A stretch of 64,000 bases of DNA, taken from NCBI RefSeq assembly GCF_023343835.1, contig NC_064443.1, positions 13,082,001 through 13,146,000 on the forward strand. The letters run 5' to 3'. The position numbers and the translations under genes are program-made. The notes under the pieces were generated by a model. That model was not told the origin of the DNA and made no database searches. It saw nothing but the letters and a program-made list of their open reading frames with translations. Source of the stretch: Lagopus muta (lineage: Eukaryota > Chordata > Aves > Galliformes > Phasianidae). Positions 34,801-46,800 of this stretch are shown one piece after another (positions within the stretch are counted from its first letter, which is position 1; the number at the start of each line of letters is the position of its first letter).

Positions 34801-37800
34801 TGTTTAAATTGTGCTTACGGGTACATCCACGTATTTGGAAGCAGCCTTCACCTGTGAAAGGAACAAGAACAGAGTCACCATCAATATGCTTTCAGGCTTT
34901 TCCTTTGAGCAGCTGCAATAGCTCTGTAGGCAAAGACTCAGGACAATACAGTGTTGAGTAGGAGGAAAAAGGATGACAAAAAATGTTTCCCACCTAAAAT
35001 AATAGAGAACAGTGGTGTTTTTGCCACTGTCTGGGTGACTTCTGCTCTACTTCACTGCTCTACGAGCTCTAATAGCAACAGATGAGTGTGGGTGCTGTGC
35101 TTCTCACTCCTCTCCTTAAGCGAGAAGATGGGGCTCACCAGGACACCCTGTTACTGTCCTGGGGTGGCCTCGTTCCACACTCAGCATCATGTATCACTCT
35201 GAGCAGCGATTGTCCCCATGGGAGCTGTGCCCAAGGGTGCAGGGGTGGCCCCAGTGAGCACTGCGTCTCTTTGCACAGCCATAGGCTCCAACACGAGCAC
35301 TGTGCCCATGTGCATCCCACCTTGCACCACCTGGGGTGCTTTGGCATCAGGACAGCATGTTCACATGGTGCACCGGAACAGCACCCAAAGCCCCTCAGCC
35401 TCCTGACCACTGTCAGCAGCATGATGATACCCGATGACCTTTCTTCTGCCCTTTCTAAAGATGCTATTTTCTGGGGAGTACTGCAGGGAGGATCCTGCAC
35501 TCTGAGGTGTCCTTGTGAGCCTTTCAGGCCCCAAATGTGGTAGCCTGTTGCCCAGCACACGTGGTAGGGTGGCCCTGAAGGCCAGGTCCAACTTTTCCAA
35601 CTGAGCAGCTTCCCAGCTGGCCAGAAAGACCCTTTCACCAATGCAGCATAAGGCACCGTGTCTAGAAAGTGTCTAGCTGGGATTTTCCACAACACTTCTG
35701 CTTTTAATTAGGGTAAGCATTGCCGGCCATCTTTGTTTGGGTGTAAAAGCTCACCTGCTTTTAAATATTTCTAAAGCTACCATTAAAACAGCCTAAATAT
35801 AACACGCACACAGTTGCATCTTGGGATGAATAAATTATGTGTCCCGAATGAGAGAATGAATGTATGTGTGAGACAGAATGTGAGAGTGGGTGGAAGTACT
35901 CATATGGTGTGTGTGGGGGGTGCATAATTAAGCACAATGAGGCGATACAAAAGACCAGACTGGTGGTAATTGCTGAGGTGAACGCTGCAAGCACTCACAG
36001 CGCCTGGGCAGCAGGTGCAGGGAGGGCAGGAGGGGCTATGGGGCCATCCCCAGTGCTGGCTCCTGGGGGCAGAGAAGGCTGGAGGGGTACAGGGCAAGTC
36101 TCAGCCATGTGTTGCCAAGCAAGTGGCAAAACAGGGAGCTGGTGGAGTCACCATCCCTAGAGGTTTTTAAGAAAGGGGGAGATGTGGCACTAGGGATGTG
36201 GTTTAACGGACATAGTGATGATGGGTTGGTGGTTGGACTATCTGATCTCAGAGGTCTTTTCCAACCTTAATGATGCTATGATTCTCTAAGCCTTGTGCCA
36301 AGTGCTGGCTCCCTGCAAAGAGGCAATGCTCATCTCACTCACAGGTATCCCTGATCCCAGCAGCTGCCTGGGCACTTTGCCCCAGAGCTGCGTTTATCCT
36401 CACTGCTCCCTCCTGGGGCAGCCAGGGGAAACCTGGATGGGAGGGCTGCTGGGCCCAGCCCAGTGCCACCGCCTCTCCTTCCCCCAAGCCAAAAGGCAGC
36501 GAGAATAGCTCAGGCAGCTTCCTGCCATCCCCCCCTCCACCCACAACAAAACTGAGCTGCTTCTCCTGCCCACTCCCCTTTAATCAGAATAATTACTTGT
36601 TTTTCTTTAAACTCAGATTTGGCTACGTTCAGTGAGATTTCCAAACTGCCGGATGTTGTGTGATTTTTGCTAGGCTGCCATTTTTCACAAATGATGCGAC
36701 TTTGCCATGAAACGTCTCAGTTTACCATACAATTTTTGTGCAGAACAAAAATAAGATCTTTTACTTCTGTCTCCCTCGGGTAATATGCAGTCTTTAGTTT
36801 TAATTACCGTAGGTGTAATTCTCCGCCTACGGAGGCCATCCAGATTAAAGGGAATTTTAGCAGCTGTCATTCCTGTGACTCAGTGGAGCTTCACATGCAG
36901 ACACCCATCCGGGGCCTGGGCTGCTGCTGAGATGCACTTGAATGTGGCAACAAATAGAAATAAAATTTAAAGGAAAAAAAAAGTCTGGCCAAATTTAGAA
37001 GGGTATTTTCCTCTCGAAGTGCTCTGCAAGGGGAAGTGGCTAGTGAGAATTTATTAGGACAACAGATGCGTTAATTTTATCTCAAATTTCGAGGCAAGAA
37101 TTGGAAATGAGGAGAGCCTACTAGGTGATAAAACTGTCTGTCACAAGACCCCTGGTTACATGGCACTTGCCGAGAGCCTGGAAAGCACGCGCTGAAAAGA
37201 AGTCGGGAGAAGGGGGTGGGAGACTAATGCTTCCTAGATCTCAGTGGCTTGGACCATAACACTTTGTTGTATTTGTTCAGACAGGGAAAACGTGGGAGGT
37301 GGTGCAAGCATGCTGTAACAAGAGAGAATTTCTGTATTTAGCACTGGAAAAACTAAACACAGAGAGTTGCAGGGAGTGGTGCTGCTCAGCACAGGCTTCT
37401 CAAGCACAGTGCTGAAGAGGTCAAGGCTGTCCCTCAGCCTCTTCTTGCCCAGCGCACCCAGCAAATACTGGGACCAAGTGAGAGACATTCCCTGCCCAGC
37501 AGGAAGCCCCCTGCTCCTCTGCAGTGCCTCTTTCTCCTTGCTGAGACCCAGGAGAGACGTTATGGCTCTCCACAACTCCCTCAAAGGAGGCCAAGGAGAG
37601 GTGGGGATCAGCCTCTTCTCCCATGTAACTGACAGGATGTGAGGTGATTGCCTTCAGTTGTGCCAGGGGATGTTTCAGATGGATATTAGGAAAAAATTAT
37701 TATCAGTATGAGTGGTGAGACACTGGAACAGGCTGCCCAGGAGGTTGTGGACTCGCAATATAGGTCTCACAGACCTGGAGGTCTATGAGAACTTCAGTGC

Positions 37801-40800
37801 AACTTTCCAAGCAGCCCCATACACATGCATTCGAGTGCACGATCTTTTGATGAGAGAAGCCAAGTGCTCTTGTAAATTCTGTAGCCATGAAGACCTTCGG
37901 AAATCATCTACTATGTGTTTGCTTAAAAAGCTGTCCAAAAGCCTTTCTGGAATGCAGCTCAGATTGCTAAATCCTTGAGGATACTGAGGTCAGTTTTGCC
38001 TGGATTTTTGTCCAGCACGTTTCTAGTAAACACCTAATGTGATGAGCTGTGGATTGCTTCTACAGTGCTGGGGAGAAACGACATCACAGGCACCTAATCC
38101 ATAACCTTATGGTTAGGGTATTTTCCTCTCTCTCTTCTAGAAGGAAAAATGGCACTCCCTGGATTTCCTTTATTTAGTTTCTTACAATGCTCACTGTTAT
38201 GGCTACAAGAATGAAAGGAACACACCTGTCATGCAAGGTGCAATAAAGCAACTTCTTTAACTAGGAAACTTGGATTTACAGTGCAGCTTCATGTGCTTCC
38301 TCAACAGAATGAACTCCACCAACCTGAATGATAACTGATCGTATCTTTACATATTGCTACAACATGATGACCTATGCTTCTCAGGTATCCAAGTACTGAG
38401 CACAATGTTTGTGTGCTCATGTGAGAATTTCAGTGCCCAAATATTGCAGAATGGCACAATTATTATGTAGCTGATTTGGTCCTGGGAGAGCAGGAGATTA
38501 CAGCTCAAGGAAAAAAAACAACAAAGAAAGGAAGATATTGTCTGTACTTACAGTAAATGACAGGAAAGAAGAAAACAAAGTTCCTTCATCGTATCTAGAC
38601 AGTTTGGCCAAGACTCCTTCCAAAATGGTGACGAACTACGAACACAAAAAAACACGGTGATTATTTTCAATAATTGAACAAGGGTGTACAAATCAGCTTT
38701 GGCTTCAGAGAAGGCAGTGGAGCTCTCAGCATTGCCAAGGGGATGGACGATGTGCCCTCACACACGGGGCCATGGGAGGTGGGGATGGGATGTGGGTGCA
38801 GCATGGCATGTGGCAACCAGCACAGCCTCTCCTGGAGAAGAAGCTGGTGGTCCTTGCTCTGGTACACAGTGTCAAGCATGCAGCTAGATGGCTGTTCTTG
38901 TGGAAGAATCCAACTGGCATATGTTTAAAGGTCTCCACTGTATAATAGGGATGACTTGTTCTCAGAAAGTTTGAAACTACAGGAAAAAACACCCTGCCAT
39001 CTTCCTCCCTACCTCCCAGCACCCCGTGTGTTACCAGACCTACACAACACTCCTTGGGAAATGCTGGCAGCCGACCTAGAGGAGCTGAGTCTGAGAAAAA
39101 ACACAATATCCAAACAATGAAACCTGACATTTGGGAATGCATTTCCCACTACTGTTGCCTGTAAATGACTTTCTTAGGAAAGCATATGGTGATTTTGGGT
39201 CCCTATGGTGATCGCAGGGGCAGTGACCACCCTGAGTGACACCCAACGTCTACGCAGCAGTGCTACCCAACTGCATGGGCTGATGCTGGTACCCCACAGA
39301 TAGCAATTCCATTCTTTAAAACCACTTCTGGGCTAGTATGCCAATCCTGCTAACAGTGTAATGCATCTCATGCAGTTCCTAATCATCAAAGAGTCACCAT
39401 GAAAGGGTGGGGAGATATATGATCTTTCCTGTGAAAAACAAGAAGCCAATTCAACATCTTAATGTGTCATATTTTAATGGAAACACATATTAAAAAGCAA
39501 TGTTAGCAGTGAATCACTTCACCTGAAGCTGAAGGTTACCTTTGCCACTAGGAGTGTTATCATTTCTTTGACAGTTTCCTCAATTAGTTCATCTATTTTT
39601 GAATGGTACTGGTGCTAAAGAAAAATAAAAGGAAAGGTGGAAGATTAGTATTAGATCACAGGCAAGAGCTTTATGGTCATCAGTGTCTTCCTGTGGCAAA
39701 CTACAACACTGCAGCAGTATTAGCCTGAAGAACTATGCAGCTGATTGTGCTCTACTACAGTGGCCTGTGATTATTTACACTTAGAGACCTTGAATCCAGG
39801 CAAATCCTCCATCATTTTATGAAGTATGGGCAACCCTTCCCTCCTCTGCATGCCCGCAGCTCCAGGAGCCTCAGCCACACAAGGGAGGGGAGGCTTTGCC
39901 ATGACTGGGACTTTTCCATGGGCTGAACCACCGAGGTACTTCAGCAAAGCTCTCAAAGGAGTGTGATGTGTCAGGTTCAGCAGGTACGAAGTTAAAATAA
40001 AGCACTTGTCCAAATGCTATGCTCAGTGACTCCAAAACAGATTTTAAAGAAACTCAGCAAATGGAGAGCAATTTTTTTTCTCATGCAAAAGATGGCAGCA
40101 AGTGCAGAGCTCTTTGCATTAGCAGCCCTGCAGCTCACCTCAGCACTGGTGACCGCAGCCGCTGCTCGCAGCAGCTCTGTGTCTGTCTGCAGCCCAATTT
40201 CTGCACATGCCAAACCTTCCTCAGCTTGGGAGCTCTGCTGCAATCAGCTGCAATATGGCTAGGATAGGTACTAGAATACAGTCTTCTACTAATTTAGAAA
40301 AGACCTGTTTCCAATACAAGATTTAATTAGTGAAAACATACAGTATATTCTTATTTTCAATGGACTGAGAAAATGCTGATTATGACTGCTTTCCAACACA
40401 AAACATTTGATTTTTCAGTCAAACATTTCAAGCACTGGTGCTAGTCACTATATTCATTACCACTTGGCATTAATATTGTTTTAAAATGTTAACATCAAAT
40501 CACATTGAAAGAGACAAATCTGCTTTAAATACTAATCAGACTTTGGGAACGAAGACTGTGAGGGCTTTACAAATGCTAGACGCTGGTCTCAATGTCTGTC
40601 AGCAGTCTGAACTGCTCTACTGTTTCTTTTTTTTTCGTTCTGTGACAACAACACATTAACACGGGAATTTAGAATGAAGAAAAGAAGTCAGACACACTTA
40701 CCCACTCTTTAGCAAACTTTTCAGATGATTGGGGACAGAAATAAAGAGAAAAGTGCAAAAGACAGGAAAAAGAAAATATGAAGATAAATAAAAGCCAAAT

Positions 40801-43800
40801 TAAAGAAAAAACAACACAACAAAGGATCTTTTGAATGTGGTTATGATAACAGCATCATGCACAGCAACAGAAACAATTAGCAGGGAAGACGAAATGTGAG
40901 CAAAACCTTCCACTGAGATGTCAGAGACTCCTGCCTGCAGTATTTGCAGCAAGTACAACAGGACACGAACTATCTGCTGGCAGTCCCCTATGGGCTGTCC
41001 AACAGCAGGGCAGAGGTCTGCAGTGCTGCCCACATGCCCACTGGGGCAGGGCAGGCTGCTCCCATCTAAACATAAACCAACAAGCAGTGTTTGCATTTGG
41101 AGATTCCATTTCGATGTCAAGACATACACGAGTCCCTTGTACAAGCCACAGTTACCCATGATTGGTGTGTTTAATATAGTTAGGCCTTATCAGCTTGCAG
41201 GTGGACCTGGCACAGCTGACATAGCTGGAGACCTGGCTGTAGGTTGAGAGGGACTGGTAAGAGCTGGATATGGGTGAGAGCTGCTGATGTCCTCAGCACA
41301 CAAGGCCAGAACTTGCTAAGGAAAATACTACAGGAGCTGAGTGTGGACTGGGGTTGTCTTCCTCACCTTGTTTTCCTTCTGGAACTGTATTTTGAGTGTG
41401 TATGGAAGACTTTTGGCTGACTCCTCAGGAAGGAAACCACAGCTGGTCAGATTGGGAAGGTGAGGAGGAGACAAAGAAAAGAACAAGGACAGCCAGAAGG
41501 CTGCCAGGGCTATGAGGATGGAGGAGAAATGAAGGAGGTGTGGAAGAGGGCTGGTGGAGGCAGGGCTCAGCACTAAGGCGGTCAGATGAAAGGTGATGGC
41601 ACCAGCCTGCACTTCTCCATTCCCAGAAGACGATGCTTAAAAAGCAAATAAGCACACTGATGGAATAAAAATGCAGCTCTGATAGCCGGAGAGGGCCCTA
41701 GGCAAACACTGAGGCAGTGTCCAAAGGGCTTTGACCACACCTTCCCATTAGGACACAAAATCTGGGGCAGCCCCTGTGCTGGCAAGTGAAGTGATGCCCA
41801 GAGCAGCACTCAGAGATGGCTGGCTCCTAAACCAGCCTTTCTAACAACACTTCCCTCTGCATTACCTAGGAAAATGCCTGAGGTTAAAGATCACCCAACT
41901 GGTTTGCTTTGCTCAGTGCAGCCACTGCTGCTGGCAGAGTTCAATGAGGCTTTCTATTAGCTCTATTATTACAATCCGTAATCAGTGCACTACAATGATT
42001 CAACTTGACTTTATGTGATGAGTATCTTGCCTTGTCATGTAACAGATTGTGTGTACGTTGTATTTCTCTAAGGACCATCTGACCTTAGATATTAAATAGA
42101 AACATACTAGACCAACTGAGAAACATTTAATACATACATTTATCCCCTTAGATGTATTAAAAATTCAGAGGAAAAATAAATATTTAAGATGGTAAAGTAT
42201 GTTTACCAAATGTTTTAACAGCTGCCTTTAGAGACAAGGAAATGGAAATGAAATGATGGGTGTTTGTTTCACAGGGTAGTGCTCTCAAAATGCATTCAAG
42301 TATCTGATAAAGTGAGCAGAACTGAAGGTGGGCTTCAGAGAAAGGCCACAAGGTGGGAAGGAGCCCCAGAATGAGGGCAGAAAGTGCACCAAGTCTGCCT
42401 GCCCACGTACAGTGCACACAAGGAAAAAATCAGAAGGCTGTTCCATGCCAAAATCTCCCTAAAAACCCTAAAAAGTCTGTTCCATCATTACCACCGGGAC
42501 TGGAAGAGCAGCGGTGGCATTCTGCCCCTTTGCCCAAAAGCAGAGCCCTGTTCCTTAACCTTGACCCCTCCCTTGTATGAGCACCTCAACTTGCAGCTTC
42601 AGGAAGGTGAGACAGGGGTAGCCAAAATGAAAAGCAAACTGATGGGGTGTGGAAACACACATTAAAAGAAAGAAAGGAAAAGGGAGAGTGTACACCATAC
42701 TGCAGCCCTACATGGTAACTTATGCACTGCTAATTTATATCTGCTTTGCAGGTCTCTTAGTTCCGCTGTTAAAACCTCTTACCCCTGTAAGTGCTGCTTG
42801 CCACAGGCTCAGTGCTGCTATGCCCAACACATCCTGCAGCAGCTCAGGCAAATTTGCAACCCCTGAGCATCACACGTGAGCAGGGGAAGACGCAGAGAGG
42901 GCCTGGTTATGCTACAAATGGAGGCAGTTGTGCCATGCAAACACTTCACCTGGAGATTTTATGAATGCAAGGAGCTTGCATTCAAGCTACTGGAATTAGC
43001 TTGATCTCCAAAATGTCCCCAGTTAACAACTCATTAAGAACCCAAAAATTCAGGATCACCAAGCTTGCTAATTACAGCCTATATTCAAGGAAGTCACAAT
43101 GGAATTTCAGTCTACTTATGTAAGTTATTATTTCTTTTTCCATTCAAGAATCTCAGCAACAACTTGGCACTGCGGTTTTCCATGTGCTTGTATCCAGAAA
43201 ACAGCCATACACAGAAGTCTGTTGCTGATACCTGGCTCCAAAATGGGGTTAATCATTTAACCTCACATTAAGCAAGCTTCAGAGGTACCTTATGCACACC
43301 ACAGTCCTTGAAAAGATTAATCCTAACTGGGATTCTGAGTGTAGATATTTATCAGATTTATCTGAGAGCAACGCCCTGCATATTCATCCGCACACTCTAT
43401 ATGAAGGCTAAATTCACAACTGATAACACATCTCTGAACCCAGCACAACAGGAGATAGGAAATTTCATTACGTTGCCTTTAAAAGCTGTGAAAAGAAGAA
43501 CCTGCATTTTTACCTCCTGGCCCATTTCCATGCTGCAAAGCTTTGTTGACTGAGCTTTGGCATCTACCATGACATTAAACATGGTGCATATTGATTGAGG
43601 GACTCGGAAATCTGTTGATCGGCTGGTTTTCTGCAGTTTTACTTCAAATGCAATCCTGGTTCTGTTAAGGAAAGCAGAAAAAGATGCTTCAGTTTCTTTT
43701 TAAAATACTGAAGCTAGTAACAATGTGAAACACAAGGCTTAGAAGAGTTCAACAAAACAGAAAGCTGAGTGCTACTGGGAGTGTTACAGTACAATCGTTA

Positions 43801-46800
43801 CAAATGTACTTCTACTAAAAGTGCTTTTCCAGTTTAAAAAGAAACACTTTCCCCAGAAGACACACTATTTATAAAGTGTGCAACGGTTTCAGAGACACTA
43901 TGACTTTCTCATGCTTGATAAACAGCGTGATGATGCTACAAGCAGCAGTGTCAACGTACACCTATCATTTGGATGCATTAGCTGATTTACAACCACAAAC
44001 AGCAAGCCTGGTGCATTACAGGAAGCTACTATTGCCTGATGACATCTACTACAAAAAATATTACTACAAATTTTCTTCATTGCTTTACTGAAAGTACACT
44101 GTTGGATCACTATGGTGTTGGGTCTGCATGAGTTTCTTTGCTTGCCAAAACTTTCTAAGTGTCTCAAAGTTCATCCAGCTCATCTCCTTTAGAACAGAAT
44201 CATAGAATCATAGAATGCCCTGGTTTGAAAAGGACCACAAGATCATCTAGTTTCAACCCCCCTGCTATGTGTAGGGTTGCCAACCACCAGACCAGGCTAC
44301 TCAGAGCCACATCCAGCCTGGCCTTGCATACGTCCAGGGGCACCCACAACCTCCTTGGGCAACCTGTTCCAGTGCTTCACCACCCTCTGCATGAAAAGCT
44401 TCCTCCTAATATCTAACCTAAACCTCCCCTATCTCAGTTAACACGCACAGTTATGTACAGATGAACATACATGAGCCCACACAGAGTTTTTTGGAAGCAA
44501 AGACTACAGAATTTGATCTGTGCTGTGTATGAAAATACCAAGCTGTATGTGACCAGCATCAGGAAGCCCTGCAGTGTGGTGGGCACTGCATCATCTTTCT
44601 CTTGAGCCCCTCAGCAGATTCCAGAAGTACTTCACTAATCTAACCTAGCACAGAACAATTATCACATCAGACAGAATCTGCCAACAACTTAACATAGAAG
44701 CTTCTATTTAGAAACAACAAATAATATCATCTGCAGCTCAGGAGTAACTCCGAACTTGAAAGATCCCCCAAGGTTTACACAAATGAAAACTAATTTACAA
44801 ATGTGAAACTCCTGTTCTTGGGATCAGATCCGAACTGGTATGAAGGTCCTGCTGCCTGGATGTATTAGCAGAAGAGCCCTGCCTTGCAAAGGCTGCTTTC
44901 CTAACAGCCCCGAAATACAACCAAGCGTGGAAGGCGGGGTGGCTCCTCCATGGCATTCAACAGTTCAGAGACAGACGCGAAGAAAAATGTTGTGTCAAAC
45001 TGAAATTGCTAAAGAAACCTTAGCCAGGCCCTGTTTGCAGGTGATATAAATAGGGAAAGCAGCATATTGGTTTACATCAGCAGTGGCATTTGAACTGATT
45101 TAATTACCAGTGCCAGATTTAGCCTGGACTCGGGGACTAGAATCTTGATAATTACTGAAAGGACCAAAAGTGACTGGGATTTTCCATCTCCTCACAGAGA
45201 TGAGCATATTCCTACTTACTTACGCTCAGAACCATTATATATAGTCATACCATTACAAGCTGGGCCAGGTTTTTGCAGAGGGGCAACTTATTTGCAGAAG
45301 GGTTGGAGCAATAGGGAAAAAGCCAGCTCTCAGGCACAAAAATCCTTCCTCAGATGTACCTGGAAATGTGCTTATTTTTCCCAGTTATCTCAGCCAACCT
45401 CACCTAATCTTATTTCTGCAGATCATCATGGCTACAGCTGCACTGCAGATGCAGCAAAGTTGCCTGTTGTATCATGAATCATAGAACGGCTTGGGTTGGA
45501 AACGACCTCTGATATCATCTAGTTCTATTCCTGTGTCATGGGTAGGGCTGCCAACAAGCAGGCACCAGATCTGGTTGCCCAGGACCACATCCAACCCGGC
45601 CTTGAACACCTCCTGGGATGGGGCAAAGTCCAGTTTCAAAAGGAGCAGAGCCCAGAAACTGCCCTGTGCTGGCTCCAGCAGAACATCTGCTGCTTACAGG
45701 AACAAACAACGCTGCATTCACTCTTAAATAATGACCTGACAACTGAAGATTGGCTTTCATGCCAGCCAAAGGACTAAAACCAGCTGGTGCAATGCAACTT
45801 GCTCAAACCAAAAGACACCACGGCCACTTCATTGCTTTCAGTAGGGTGAGAGCTGGCCTCGAGCTGCCTGCTGCCAGCAGGCGAGCCTCCTGCCTCCGTC
45901 TCAGGGAGCAACCATGCCCTCTTCTATGGTGACGCTGGATATCCAGACTGTGAGAACGTGTGAACAACAAACCCCATGCTCACGCTTGCAGAGTGGCCAG
46001 GCAACTGCAGTACAGAACAGCCACATCACACATTGCATCTATTATTAGCAGTACCAGCTGGATTTGGCACTCGTTTTGCCTTTGGTCTGTCTCTTTGTCT
46101 ATTAATTTTTGCGCGATGGAATGCAAAGTTCATTTCTTCCTCTTGCCTAATCAGCTCTGACACCAAATGAACATAAATTACTGTGGGAAGTTTGACAATT
46201 TAATGCTAACATTTTGTTTTCAGAATGACAGCTGCCTGTGTGTTTGAAAGTTTTTAAAGAAACCTCTCTATTTTGGAAGATCTGCAGGTGAGCATCCTGC
46301 AACGCGCTGATGATACACTGGCTTTATTCTTTCAACAGCAGATGTGAAGCCTGTGTGCCAAGCTACACTATCACCATTTAGGAACCACTTTTTCGTTTTT
46401 ATTTTCTTTCTTTTTTCTTTTTTTTCCTCATGGATCTGTGTTTTCTAGCTGGGATCTTACTCGGGGCTATGCCTTCAGCATTCAGCCCTGCTGACACCAA
46501 ACTGCACTTACAAAGACTCAACCTCTCGTGAGGTGCCAACAAGTTAACAGCCCGTAAAGCTTGAAACTGTGGGTGGTTCACTGCCTTACTGCATTCTCGT
46601 GAATACAGAATCACAGAATAATTAAGGTTGGAAAAGACCACTAAGATCATCCATTCCAACGATCAACTCATCACTGCCTTATGAATACACACTCTGCAGA
46701 GTCTCAACAGGCAGACGTGCTTGTGGAGCCCACAGCTCACAGCTCACAGCAGTGGGTGCCTTTGTGCTCAGCTGGTGCTGGGCAGAGGTGAGCTGGGGCC

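Larger units (their letters stand above)
34852..38551 (-). other. CADPS: CADPS intron
   Basis: 3700 bases. It holds two plus-oriented CR1 fragments (36125-36290, 37570-37805) and a candidate conserved block at 36575-36895. Long open frames at 35.1-35.7 kb on both strands lack domains and are taken as chance. Confidence 0.8.

Noticed and set aside
35135-35695. 186-codon open frame on the minus strand
   Set aside because: Tryptophan- and cysteine-rich noise-like sequence with an overlapping 153-codon frame on the other strand; does not continue CADPS.
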